DNA of 64,000 nt from VXYL01 sp965199875 (lineage in GTDB: Bacteria; Pseudomonadota; Gammaproteobacteria; Pseudomonadales; Azotimanducaceae): the NCBI GenBank assembly GCA_965199875.1, contig OZ241346.1:1984001-2048000 (forward strand), in the 5' to 3' direction. The translations under genes and the position numbers were made by a program. This document shows, piece after piece, positions 44,602 to 53,428 of this stretch. The notes beneath the pieces are model-generated. The model saw only the letters and a program-made list of their open reading frames with translations. It searched no databases and was not told where the DNA came from. Position 1 is the stretch's first letter, and every line of letters starts with the position of its first letter.

Positions 44602-45548
44602 CCAACGCTGCCGAGACGCCCCGCGAACCTTGGCTGGCGCTGCACGACCTCGCCGTGCGGCTGGGCGGCCGCACGGTGCTGGACGGACTGAACGCCAGCC
44701 TGCGCGGACGCTGCGTCGGCCTGCTGGGGCCGAACGGCGCCGGCAAGACGACCCTGCTGCAAACGCTGCTCGGCTTCCATCGGCCAAGCGCCGGCGCCGC
44801 GCAGCTGTTCGGCCTTGACGTGGCCACTCAAACGCGGCAGGTGTACGCGCTGATCGGCTACATGCCGGAACGCGACAGCTTCGTCGCCGGCATGAGCGGC
44901 GTGCGTTTCGTGCGCATGCTGGCGGAGCTCTCCGGCCTGGCGCCGAACGAAGCGCTGCACCGAACCCACGAGGCGTTCTTTCGCGTTGGCCTGGGCGAAG
45001 CCCGCTATCGGCGCATCGAAACCTACTCCCAGGGCATGAAGCAGCTCGCCAAGCTGGCCCAGGCCATCGTCCACGGACCACGGCTGCTGCTGCTCGACGA
45101 GCCCACCAACGGCCTGGACCCGCCAGCGCGAGACCGCATGCTGCGGCTGATTCGCGGCATTCGCGACGCTGCTCCGGAAACCGGCGCGCGCCTGATCGTC
45201 TCGTCGCATCTGCTGCACGACATCGAGCACTGCTGCGACGAAGCGCTGATCCTGAAGGACGGCCGCATCGCCACCAGCTGCGATCTGGAGCAGGAACGAC
45301 GCGCCAATCGGAAGTTCCTCACCCTGGAGGTGAAGGGCGACCAAGAGCGCTTCGCCAGCGGCTTGACCGGCTTGGGCTGCGAGGTGGGCCTGGCCAGCCG
45401 GCACCGGCTGCGCGCCGTGCTGCCGGCGCACGTCGAAGTCGCCGACCTGTACGCCCTGGCGGCTTCGGAGGCCGTGCAGATCAGACGCCTGGAGAGCAGG
45501 CGCGACTCCCTCGAGGACGTCTTCCTACGCGCCATGGACAGCGAATGA
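44598..45548 (+). CDS. ABC transporter ATP-binding protein 1
   Basis: A 316-residue ATPase starting at TTG 44598. Walker A is GPNGAGKT (residues 44-51), the signature is YSQGMKQ and Walker B is LLLLDEPTNGLDP. The last 90 residues are a C-terminal accessory domain typical of ABC-2 exporters. It pairs with the permease at 45545 (ATGA overlap). Confidence 0.92.
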   Translation: MTNAAETPREPWLALHDLAVRLGGRTVLDGLNASLRGRCVGLLGPNGAGKTTLLQTLLGFHRPSAGAAQLFGLDVATQTRQVYALIGYMPERDSFVAGMSGVRFVRMLAELSGLAPNEALHRTHEAFFRVGLGEARYRRIETYSQGMKQLAKLAQAIVHGPRLLLLDEPTNGLDPPARDRMLRLIRGIRDAAPETGARLIVSSHLLHDIEHCCDEALILKDGRIATSCDLEQERRANRKFLTLEVKGDQERFASGLTGLGCEVGLASRHRLRAVLPAHVEVADLYALAASEAVQIRRLESRRDSLEDVFLRAMDSE

Positions 45549-46414
45549 GCGCCCGCAAGTACACGACAAGCCCCTACCATGGCACGTTGGCGCCCGATGG
45601 CCGCAAGCCCCTCGTGATCGCCCGCTACGCGCTCGGCCGGCTGTTCGACTCGCGGTTGTTCGTGGCCTTCTGCCTCGTCTGCACCGTACCGACGCTTGCG
45701 CTCGCCGGGGTCGTCTACGCGTACTCCAACGCCGGCCTGTTCGCATCCTTCATGGCGATTCCCGAAATCGCCGCGGAGCTGGATGCCAGGCTGCTGACCG
45801 CGTCGCTCTCCATCTCGACATGGGTTTCGTTTCTGGTCGTGCTGGTGGCCGGGCCGGCGCTGATCGCGCCGGACCTCGCCAACAACGCCATGCCGCTGTA
45901 CCTCTGCCGCGGGCTGCGCAAGCGCGACTACGTGCTCGGCAAGCTGCTGGCGCTGCTGGCGATCGCCGGCGTCACGACGTGGATTCCCGGCGCGTTGCTG
46001 GTTATGTTCGCCGCGGAGCCGGCGCTGCACCTGTCGCTGCTGGCGGGCATCCGGCTCGCCCTGGCGCTAACGGCCACCACCCTCGCATGGACCGGCTGTC
46101 TGGCCATGATCGCCTTCGCCCTTTCGGCCTGGGTGAAGACGCGGCCCGCCGCCACGCTTGGCTTCCTGGGCCTGTTCGTGGTGGCCGACGTGAGCGGCGA
46201 CGTCGTCAACGCCATCTTCGGCGGCTGGGTGGGCAGCGCCCTCGACCTCACCGACGCCATCGACGTGGTGGGCCGGACGCTCTACGGCGCGACCGCCGTG
46301 CCGCAGCCATCCGCGCTGCCCGTTTGGGCCGCTTGCGCCGCGCTGCTCGTCGGCACCGGCGCCGCGGCGGCCGCGCTGGCGCGCCGGCTGCGCGCTGGCG
46401 AGCTGGCGACATGA
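45545..46414 (+). CDS. ABC-2-type transporter permease 1
   Basis: A 289-residue membrane protein with about six hydrophobic segments (for example LFVAFCLVCTVPTLALAGVV and VSFLVVLVAGPALIAPDL). The loop after the second pair (YLCRGLRKRDYVLGKLLALL) is characteristic of ABC-2 permeases. It forms an exporter with ATPase 1. It is coupled by ATGA on both sides. Confidence 0.88.
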   Translation: MSARKYTTSPYHGTLAPDGRKPLVIARYALGRLFDSRLFVAFCLVCTVPTLALAGVVYAYSNAGLFASFMAIPEIAAELDARLLTASLSISTWVSFLVVLVAGPALIAPDLANNAMPLYLCRGLRKRDYVLGKLLALLAIAGVTTWIPGALLVMFAAEPALHLSLLAGIRLALALTATTLAWTGCLAMIAFALSAWVKTRPAATLGFLGLFVVADVSGDVVNAIFGGWVGSALDLTDAIDVVGRTLYGATAVPQPSALPVWAACAALLVGTGAAAAALARRLRAGELAT

Positions 46415-47373
46415 AGCCGTCGCCGAAGGAGCAGCAGCTGATACGGCTGCAGGACGTCTCCAAGTTCTACGGCGACGTGCTGGGCGTGAACCGGATGGAC
46501 GTCGACTTCGAGCCGGGCATCACGGGCCTCGTCGGGCCGAACGGGGCCGGCAAGTCGACGCTGATGCACTTGATCGCTGGCCTCACGCGACCGAGCCGCG
46601 GAAGGATTCGCGTCCTCGGCATCGACGCCGGCAAGCGCGGCGAATGCGAAAGGCTGTACGCCCGGCTTGGCTACTGCCCGCAGCACGACGCCTTTCCCCC
46701 GGCGTTGACCGGGCGGCGCTTCCTGGCCGGCTTCACGCGGCTGCGCGGCTTCTCTCCGGCGCAGGCGGATCGGCTGGTCGACCAGGCGCTGGAGCGTGTG
46801 GGCTTGACTGACGAGGCACAACGACCCATCGACGCCTACAGCAAAGGCATGCGCCAGCGCATCAAGCTGGCGTGGGCGATCTGCCACCAGCCCAGCGTGC
46901 TGATCCTGGACGAACCGTTGAACGGCCTCGATCCGCAAGCCCGCGCCGAAGCCGTCGCCGTGTTCCGCGAGTTCGGCGAAGCCGGCGCCCACGTGCTGAT
47001 CTCCAGCCACATCCTGCACGACCTGAACGCCATCTGCGACCGCATGACGTTTCTGCACGAGGGCGCGATCGTCGCCGAAGGCGACATGGCTGGCCTCGAC
47101 GAACGGCTGGCGGAGCAGTCCGCGCCGGTACGGATTCGCGCCGAAGACGCCGCCGCCATCGCCGCCCGGCTGTTCGCGGACGGCCACTTGCTGCAAGCCG
47201 AGCTGCACGAGGACCAGCACGGCCTGACCGTGCGCGTACGCGATGCCGACGCCTTCCTCCTCGCCTTCAACCAGCTGGTGGTGCGCGAAGGCTGGCGCAT
47301 CGAGGCGATTGGGCCAGCCGACGAGACCGCCCGCGCCGCCTATCGGCACTGGGTGACGGACGGCGCGCCGTGA
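46411..47373 (+). CDS. ABC transporter ATP-binding protein 2
   Basis: A 320-residue ATPase with Walker A GPNGAGKS, signature YSKGMRQR and Walker B VLILDEPLNGLDP. It resembles ATPase 1 only at family level, so the two exporters are not recent duplicates. It overlaps both neighbours by four bases. Confidence 0.92.
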   Translation: MKPSPKEQQLIRLQDVSKFYGDVLGVNRMDVDFEPGITGLVGPNGAGKSTLMHLIAGLTRPSRGRIRVLGIDAGKRGECERLYARLGYCPQHDAFPPALTGRRFLAGFTRLRGFSPAQADRLVDQALERVGLTDEAQRPIDAYSKGMRQRIKLAWAICHQPSVLILDEPLNGLDPQARAEAVAVFREFGEAGAHVLISSHILHDLNAICDRMTFLHEGAIVAEGDMAGLDERLAEQSAPVRIRAEDAAAIAARLFADGHLLQAELHEDQHGLTVRVRDADAFLLAFNQLVVREGWRIEAIGPADETARAAYRHWVTDGAP

Positions 47374-48209
47374 ACCCGGGGGCGGACTCCATGCCGAGCG
47401 CGACCGGGGCGGCCCTGTGGTGGCGCCAAGCCTGCGCCGTGGCGGCATTGGAGCTCCGCCGCGCACTCGGCACGCGCCGCGTGCTGCCAGCCTTGGCGCT
47501 GGCCTTGCTGCCGGTGGCGGCGATGGCGGCGAGCGGGCTGTTCGCCGACCACCAACCCACCGTGGCCACCGCCAAGACGAGCTTCGCCCCAATCTACAGC
47601 AGGCTGCTGCTGGGCGTCTGCCTGTTCTTCGGCTGCGCGCTGGTCTTCTCGCAACTGTTTCGCGGCGAAATCCTGCGCCGCAGCCTGCACTTCTACTTCC
47701 TCTCGCCGCTGCGCCGGGAAGTGTTGATGGTTGCCAAGTACGGCGCTGGCCTGCTGGCGACCGGCGCGTTGTTCGGCGGCGCTGCGGTGCTTTCCTTCCT
47801 GCTGATCTACCTGCCCCTCGGCAGCGCCTGGCTGCTTGACGACTTCGCCGCCGGCCCCGCCCTCGGCCAGCTGCTTGGCTATCTGGGCACGACCCTGCTC
47901 GGCTGCGTGGCGTACGGGGCGTTGTTCCTGCTGTTCGGCGTGCTGTTTCGCAATCCAATCCTGCCGGCTGCGGCGCTGTTCGGCTGGGAGGCCTTGCACT
48001 TCCTGCTGCCGGCGAGCCTGCAAGCGGCAAGCGTGCGGTTTCACTTGAAGGGCCTTGCACCGCTGCCCGTTGGCGAGTCCGCCGAAGTGTTCGGCCTGCT
48101 CGCCACGCCGCCGACGGCCTGGGTTTCCGTGTTGACGCTGCTGGCGCTCGCCACGGTGGCGCTGGCAGCCGCGGCGGCGCGGCTGCGGCGCCTGGAGATC
48201 GGCTACTAG
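47370..48209 (+). CDS. ABC-2-type transporter permease 2
   Basis: A 279-residue membrane protein starting at GTG 47370 (ATG 47391 is possible). It has six hydrophobic segments, the LHFYFLSPLRREVLMVAKYG loop typical of ABC-2 permeases, and a periplasmic loop after segment 1. It is the last gene of the sigma-FecR-exporter operon and overlaps the convergent selenoprotein gene by four bases. Confidence 0.87.
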   Translation: MNPGADSMPSATGAALWWRQACAVAALELRRALGTRRVLPALALALLPVAAMAASGLFADHQPTVATAKTSFAPIYSRLLLGVCLFFGCALVFSQLFRGEILRRSLHFYFLSPLRREVLMVAKYGAGLLATGALFGGAAVLSFLLIYLPLGSAWLLDDFAAGPALGQLLGYLGTTLLGCVAYGALFLLFGVLFRNPILPAAALFGWEALHFLLPASLQAASVRFHLKGLAPLPVGESAEVFGLLATPPTAWVSVLTLLALATVALAAAAARLRRLEIGY

Positions 48210-48427
48210 AGCGACTTCATCTCCTCGACCAGCGCGTCCGCGTTCGGGAACTCGCCGGTTTCGTGCTTGGAATAGACGAGCTTGCCGTCGACGTTGACGT
48301 CGAAGATGCCGCCGGCGCCTTCGATGAGGAACGAATCCGCGCCGAAGGCTTCTTTGATTCGTGCAGCCAAACTGACCGCTTCCGGCTTGTAGCCTCAGGA
48401 AGTGCAGTAGGTGATGGAAACGTCCAT
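48206..48427 (-). CDS. selW: SelW/Rdx-family selenoprotein with in-frame TGA (CxxU)
   Basis: A 73-residue thioredoxin-fold protein read from ATG 48427, which has AAGGAG nine bases upstream, to TAG at 48206-48208. The start reads MDVSITYCTS, then TGA (48395-48397, codon 11), then GYKPEAVSLAARIKEAFG. Cys8 and the TGA form the CxxU redox motif of SelW/SelH/SelT (Rdx) proteins. The downstream text GAGGIFDVNVDGKLVYSK and GEFPNADALVEEM is standard Rdx sequence, so TGA is read through as selenocysteine. Ordinary ORF calling misses it. The family is thought to have redox roles through selenenylsulfide chemistry. It converges on the ABC permease and lies 42 bases after the next minus-strand gene. Confidence 0.85.
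48365..48387 (-). promoter_or_regulatory. Candidate bacterial SECIS hairpin of selW
   Basis: Starting seven bases after the TGA the message can form AGCC/GGCT with a loop that holds GGUC. The first G of GGUC lies 18 bases after UGA, against 19 in the E. coli fdhF SECIS (sequence recalled, not searched). The stem is short (4 bp plus possible A-U pairs), so this is support rather than proof. Confidence 0.5.
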
Positions 48428-48469
48428 GGGTTGTGGTCTCCTTGCGTTGTCGGTAAGACGAACGGGCGG

Positions 48470-48916
48470 CTAGTAGCGTCCGCCCAGCTTGGTGTGATCC
48501 CACGTCACGTAGCGCTCGGGCGTGAACTTCAACACCACTCTCTTGGCCGCAGTCCGGCCCAGGGATTCGCGCAGTTTCTCCTTGGCGGCCGCATCCAGCG
48601 CCCGCCCCTGGGAGTTGATCGCCAGCAGAGTGTCCTTCACCTCCTCGGCGTCGTCAATGACCGCACAGCGGGCGTACACCACCACGCCCTTCAGTTCGGC
48701 GTACTCCAAGCCGCTTTCCACCAGCAGCGTCGCCTTCGCATCCCGGCGCCAGTTGCGCACCTTCTGGCTCCTGCCGAAGGTGGTGCAGTAGAAGCAGCCG
48801 CCGTCGTCCCGGGAGAACCACATCGGCATCGGATGCGGATAGCCGCCCCTGCCGTTGGAGACGATGATCAGCGTCTTCTGGGCGTCCAGATAGTCGTTCA
48901 TCTCGGTGTCGGTCAT
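48470..48916 (-). CDS. Pyridoxamine 5'-phosphate oxidase-fold flavin/heme protein
   Basis: A 148-residue split-barrel protein (PPOX class). It has GRGGYPHPMPMWFSRD, YCTTFGRSQKVRNWRRD and KGVVVYARCAVID, the usual F420/FMN-binding pattern. The ATG at 48916 overlaps the stop of the CoA-transferase (ATGA), so it is preferred over ATG 48943. Family members reduce or bind flavin, F420 or heme. The substrate is unknown. Confidence 0.85.
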   Translation of the reverse strand: MTDTEMNDYLDAQKTLIIVSNGRGGYPHPMPMWFSRDDGGCFYCTTFGRSQKVRNWRRDAKATLLVESGLEYAELKGVVVYARCAVIDDAEEVKDTLLAINSQGRALDAAAKEKLRESLGRTAAKRVVLKFTPERYVTWDHTKLGGRY

Positions 48917-50133
48917 TTGGATCGACTGGCGGCGCGACGGCATCTAGGCTGCTCCTTGAACTCGTTGCGGATGCGCTCGCTATGTTCGCCTACTTTCGGC
49001 AAGGAGGGAACGCCCGGCAGCAACAGCGCCGCGTTCGGATGCGCCGGCATGTCGATGGCGCCGGTTTCGCTGTCCACGCGCTGGCGGCGCAAGTGGGGAT
49101 GCCCGGAGAGGCCTTGCAGATCGTTGACGGCGCCGTAGGCGATGCGGGCGGCGCGCAGCTTGGCCTCCATTTCGGCGCGATCGTGGCTGGCGAAGCAGGC
49201 CTGCACCAGGCCATCCACTTCGGCGCGTCTCTGCAAACGCTTCGGATTGGTCGCGTAGCGCGGATCGCCGATCAGTTCCGGGCGTTGCAGAACGTCGGTG
49301 GCGAAGGACGCCCACTCGCGGTCGTTCTGCACGGAAATCACCAGCGTCGCGCCGTCCTTGGTGGTGAAGCCGCCGTACGGCGTGATGGACGGATGCGCCA
49401 GGCCGATGCGTTCGGGGCCAGCGTCGGCGTAGTCGTGCTGCAACAGGGGCACGGACATCAGCTCCGCCACGATGTCGAACAACGACACCTTCACGGCGCT
49501 GCCGACGCCGGTGCGCTGCCGCTTGAGCAACGCCTCGCTGATGCCAAGGGCCGCCGACATGCCGGTGGCGTAGTCGCAGATGGACACCCCCACGCGCCCG
49601 TATTCGCCGGGGGCGCCATTGATGGAAATCAGCCCGGCTTCCGCCTGCACCAGCAGATCGTAGGCCTTCATGTCGGCGTACGGGCCGCTCTCGCCGTAGC
49701 CGGAAACGTCGCAGGTGATCAGCCGCGGGAACCGCTGCCGCAGTTCACCGCTGTCGAGCCCGGCGCGGGCCGCCGCGCCGTGGGCCAGGTTCTGCACGAA
49801 CACGTCGGCGCGTTCGAGAATGCGCAGCAGCAGTTGCCGGTCGGCAGCGCGCTTGATGTCCACCACCAGCGACTCCTTGCCGCGATTGATCCAGGCGAAG
49901 TAGGCGGACTGGCCGTTGGCGGCCGTGTCGTAGCCGCGCGCGAAGTCGCCGTCGGCGCGTTCGAGCTTGATGACCCTGGCGCCGGCATCGGCCAGCCGGC
50001 AGGTGGCCAGCGGCGCCGCCACCGCCTGCTCCAAAGCGACGACGAGGGTGCCGACGAGGGGCCTGCCGTCGCTTGCGGCCTCCCGCTGCGTTCGTTCGTC
50101 AACGCCGGCCGCGTCCGTCGCAGTTGCGCTCAT
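48913..50133 (-). CDS. Class III (CaiB/BaiF) CoA-transferase
   Basis: A 406-residue protein starting at ATG 50133; a start at 50169 would add 12 residues. It carries VVALEQAVAAPLATCRLADAG at the N-terminus, MKAYDLLVQAEAGL with the acyl-binding Asp, and the QRTGVGSAVKVSLFD segment. The family transfers CoA among organic acids. It is only distantly related to the one at 12641. It is coupled to the PPOX-fold protein downstream. Confidence 0.88.
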   Translation of the reverse strand: MSATATDAAGVDERTQREAASDGRPLVGTLVVALEQAVAAPLATCRLADAGARVIKLERADGDFARGYDTAANGQSAYFAWINRGKESLVVDIKRAADRQLLLRILERADVFVQNLAHGAAARAGLDSGELRQRFPRLITCDVSGYGESGPYADMKAYDLLVQAEAGLISINGAPGEYGRVGVSICDYATGMSAALGISEALLKRQRTGVGSAVKVSLFDIVAELMSVPLLQHDYADAGPERIGLAHPSITPYGGFTTKDGATLVISVQNDREWASFATDVLQRPELIGDPRYATNPKRLQRRAEVDGLVQACFASHDRAEMEAKLRAARIAYGAVNDLQGLSGHPHLRRQRVDSETGAIDMPAHPNAALLLPGVPSLPKVGEHSERIRNEFKEQPRCRRAASRSK

Positions 50134-50209
50134 CGAGCCATTTTCGCCGCCCTTGCCGCCTTGCCGCAACGATCGGTGTACGCCGTTTTAGTGCAAAGCG
50201 AAGAATTCG

Positions 50210-50440
50210 TTAGAGAAGCAGTTTGCGGAAGACGGCCTGGCGGCGTCTGGGCTTGAGGCGGCCCTCGCAGGCGCTGGCGCGGGGCACGCAGCCGCCGGCG
50301 ATGGCGCGCGAGAGGATGCGTCCGACGGTGGAAACGCTCAGGCGCCGGATGGGCGCCTTGCCCATGCCGGCGGCGCACAGCGCCTCGAAGCGCCGGATGG
50401 CCAGCAGGCGTTCGCGGGCCGGCGCCGGCAGCTCGGCGCC
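50210..50440 (-). pseudogene. Transposase C-terminal or internal fragment
   Basis: About 75 codons encode ELPAPARERLLAIRRFEALC, then LSVSTVGRILSRAIAGGCVP and EGRLKPRRRQAVF, which resemble the helix-turn-helix and linker part of integrase-type transposases. It ends at a TAA at 50210 and has no start codon. Both flanks are gene ends, so it is a decayed insertion sequence. Confidence 0.5.
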
Positions 50441-50464
50441 GCACCTCAGCCAGCGGGTGCTACG

Positions 50465-52717
50465 CTACTCGCCCAGGCGCGTCGCAAGTGCCTTGCCCAG
50501 CTCGTCGTGGCCGCCGGCGAAGGCCCAGCCGGCAGGCGCGCCGTCGAAGACATGGTCGCGGAGCGTCGCGTCCGCGCCTCGCGCCAGCAACTTGTCTACC
50601 AGAGCGCCGTTGCCGTCGAAAGCGGCCAGGTGCAGCGCCGTGGCGCCGTCGCCGCGCCGCGCGTCGATGTTCGCGCCGGCGTCCAGCAGGGCGAAGAGGA
50701 TGGTGGCCTCGCCGAGCGCGGCGCTTTCCAAGACCACGCCTTCGGCGGGCGCCGCGCGGACGTCGACGTCGCGGACCGCTTCAGCCAGCCGGCCCTGCTG
50801 GTGCGCGTGGAACAGCGCGGCGAGCGTGGCATAGACGGCGTCGAGCTTTGCCCCGCCCCGCCCTAGCGCACTGGCCATGGCAAGCGTCAAGCCTGCTTCC
50901 CTGGGGTGGCCGCTGCTGGCGAGCAGCCCCAGCGTGTTTTCGCCGGGGCCGCCGCGGTAGGTGTAGCACACGGCGTTGGGGTCGCTGCCGGATTCGATTA
51001 GAAGGTCGATGACCTCCGTGGCGTTGGCTGGCGTCTTCTGTCGCCAGTCTTCGAAGCCGTTGGCGCCGAGGTAGTTCAGCAGCGTGCAGCGGTGCGGGCG
51101 GGACGAACGAGCAGTCGCGAGTTCGGGCCGCTCGCGCAGCGCTTGGCGCAGCATCTCGATGTCGCCCTCTACGACGGCGTCCGCGGCTCGCTCGAATGCA
51201 TGGTCGAAGCCGGGGTCTGGCAGCGGGGTGATGGCGACGTCGTCGTGCTCGGAGAGCTGCTCCGCCAGGGCGTAGCGGCCGTTCGCCAAGGCAACGTCGA
51301 GTGGCGTCTGGCCGGCGAAGTTGAGCGCTCTCGCATCCGCTCCAGCGGCAAGCAGCGCATTCAGCGTGGCGGCATCGTCCGCCGCGGCCGCCAAGTGCAG
51401 CGGCCGCTCGCCGTCGTCGTCCGCCACGTTGGGATCCATGCCGCCAGCGAGCAGCAGTTCGACCACCGGCGCAGCGTTGTCGCACAACGCCGGCGGCGCA
51501 TCTTCCCGACTTTCCCCTTTGCCCCCTCTGCGGGCGATCGCACGGCATAGCCACAGATGATCCGCGGGCACGAACGACGGCGCCGGCTGCGCCCGCACGG
51601 CTTCGGCGTCGCCCTTGAAACAGGCGGCTGCCCAACGATCGGCAGCACGGACTTGGGCGCCATCGGCACCATGGTCGCGCAGCAATGCCGCTATCTCGTC
51701 TCGGTGCAGACAGGTGGCGAGGGCGAGCGGCGTGCGCCCGTCCCGGTCTTGGAAGCTGGTTCGGGCACCCTGCTCGAGGAGCGCCTGGACAATCGCCGGA
51801 TCGTTGCCCAGCACCACGGCTTCATGCAGACAGTTGCCCTTGAAGCCCCACGCGCCCATGGTCCAGTTCGGGTCGCCGCCATGCTGCAGCAGAAGGCGTA
51901 CCAGCGACAAGTCGTCGTGGCGCAGGGCCTGGGGCAAAGCGTGGCAGACGTGCCACTGCGGCGGCTCCGCGGCCAGCAGCAGTTCGAGACTCTTCACATC
52001 GCGGACGCGCACGGCCTCCCACATCGCGCAGCCTTCGTACAGCGTCGGGCCGTCGTCGATGTCGGCGCCGGCGCGCAGCAGCAGTTCGACAAGCCCCGGC
52101 TGTCGCGCCCGCCCCACCGCGGCGCCCAAGGCCGTGCGGTAGCCGCGGATGGTTTCGGCCTCGCGCGCGCCCACGTTTGCGACCGCCCCGAGGTCGATGA
52201 GCCGCCGGGCAATCTCCAGCCTCGCCGCACGGGTGTTCTCGTCGCCGTTTCGGTAGCGGGAGTTGCAGAGATAGAGTAGCGGCGACCAGCCCTTCGGTGG
52301 CAGTTCGCGGTTGACGTCGCCGCCAAGTTGCGGTGGTTCAGCCAGCACGAGCGCGCACGGAATCGAGCGTGCGCGGAGGTCCGGGTAGCGCTGCAGCAGG
52401 GCTTCGACGCGGTCCTCGTCGCCGGCCAAGGCTGCATCGACAAGCACGCGTTCGGCGTCGCTTGCGGCAACGGCGGCGACGTCGAGCGTCTGCCGCAGAT
52501 GGTCCCAGCTCGCGAAACCCGCTTCGCGGGCCACCACAAGCCGTGCTTGCGCCGGCGCAATGCCCGCAGCGAGCAAGGCTCCGGCGCTCGGCGCGGCGTC
52601 CGGAATCGCTCGCAGCACGCGCAAGGCGACGCCGACGCTGCCGGCTGCAACCGCTTCTTCTACGCCCCTGGCGCGCTTCTCCAGTCGTTCGAGATCAAGG
52701 GGCTGTTCGACGAACAC
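50465..52717 (-). CDS. Ankyrin-repeat protein
   Basis: A 750-residue protein. The N-terminal 90 residues are helical (IAPAQARLVVAREAGFASW). At least ten ankyrin repeats follow in two blocks, recognisable by units such as NCLHEAVVLGNDPAIVQALL, RPLHLAAAADDAATLNALL and TALHLAAFDGNGALVDKLL, separated by an irregular middle. No signal peptide or membrane segment. Ankyrin proteins bind other proteins; long ones are common in host-associated bacteria. The start is GTG 52717 (TTG 52720 also possible) inside the aspartic protease gene, so the pair is coupled. Confidence 0.85.
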   Translation of the reverse strand: MFVEQPLDLERLEKRARGVEEAVAAGSVGVALRVLRAIPDAAPSAGALLAAGIAPAQARLVVAREAGFASWDHLRQTLDVAAVAASDAERVLVDAALAGDEDRVEALLQRYPDLRARSIPCALVLAEPPQLGGDVNRELPPKGWSPLLYLCNSRYRNGDENTRAARLEIARRLIDLGAVANVGAREAETIRGYRTALGAAVGRARQPGLVELLLRAGADIDDGPTLYEGCAMWEAVRVRDVKSLELLLAAEPPQWHVCHALPQALRHDDLSLVRLLLQHGGDPNWTMGAWGFKGNCLHEAVVLGNDPAIVQALLEQGARTSFQDRDGRTPLALATCLHRDEIAALLRDHGADGAQVRAADRWAAACFKGDAEAVRAQPAPSFVPADHLWLCRAIARRGGKGESREDAPPALCDNAAPVVELLLAGGMDPNVADDDGERPLHLAAAADDAATLNALLAAGADARALNFAGQTPLDVALANGRYALAEQLSEHDDVAITPLPDPGFDHAFERAADAVVEGDIEMLRQALRERPELATARSSRPHRCTLLNYLGANGFEDWRQKTPANATEVIDLLIESGSDPNAVCYTYRGGPGENTLGLLASSGHPREAGLTLAMASALGRGGAKLDAVYATLAALFHAHQQGRLAEAVRDVDVRAAPAEGVVLESAALGEATILFALLDAGANIDARRGDGATALHLAAFDGNGALVDKLLARGADATLRDHVFDGAPAGWAFAGGHDELGKALATRLGE

Positions 52718-53168
52718 CAACGCCGTGCCTGCAATGGAAGAACTTCAGCAACTTAGCGCAGTCAGCCTTCGCTGGCGCAAAACGCACCGCCTTGACGATC
52801 GCAGACGGAATGTTGGGGCTGTCCGGATTCACCGTCACCTTCTCCAACCTCGAGTTCACCACCAAGTCCATGTCTTCCAGCGGTATCGAGCCGAGCAACA
52901 CTCCCTCGCCGAGCACGAAGGCACCGGTGAAGCAAGACCGGTTCTCGAAGCGTACGAGCACCGGCCCGACATACGGCACCAGCATGTGCCGCCCGTCCGC
53001 CACAGTCGCTTCGCGTCGTTCGAGTTCCGCCAACTCCAGCTGCATGGCGACATGTTCCGGCACGCACAGGTTCACGGCACCAGTATCCACCGGTGCGCGA
53101 ACCGGCAGCGGCGAGAGACCCGGAGCGCGCGGGTTGGACAAGATGATGCTGGCGTGGATCAAACCCAT
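52695..53168 (-). CDS. Retroviral-type (clan AA) aspartic protease 2
   Basis: A 157-residue protein with catalytic VDTGAVNLCVP (D28-T29-G30) and a later hydrophobic LLGSIPLEDMDLVVN strand, as in clan AA single-domain proteases. It probably acts as a homodimer. It is longer than the protein at 1140-1559, and the two are only distantly alike outside the motif. Its 3' end overlaps the ankyrin gene start by 23 bases. The 260 bases to the divergent Rieske gene at 53429 hold no gene I can support. Confidence 0.8.
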   Translation of the reverse strand: MGLIHASIILSNPRAPGLSPLPVRAPVDTGAVNLCVPEHVAMQLELAELERREATVADGRHMLVPYVGPVLVRFENRSCFTGAFVLGEGVLLGSIPLEDMDLVVNSRLEKVTVNPDSPNIPSAIVKAVRFAPAKADCAKLLKFFHCRHGVGVRRTAP

Positions 53169-53428
53169 CGCCTTAGTTTACGTTGAAACGGCGTTGACCA
53201 GCTCCGGGGCGATTCAGCGCGTCGAGCCCCGCCTTTCCGCGATCCGCCTCGCCTCGTCGCGGACCGCCTTGGGGCTGGGCGCGGCTAGAACGGTCTTGCC
53301 ATCCGAATCGCCTGTGGGAGCGTTGCTTCCAGTGCTCGCCGCTGTCGCGACGGTAAACGCCCATCAACATCTGCGCCGAAGTCGTGCAACAATCATAGTC
53401 CAGAGAAGGGGGAAGGGGAGAGTAGGCG

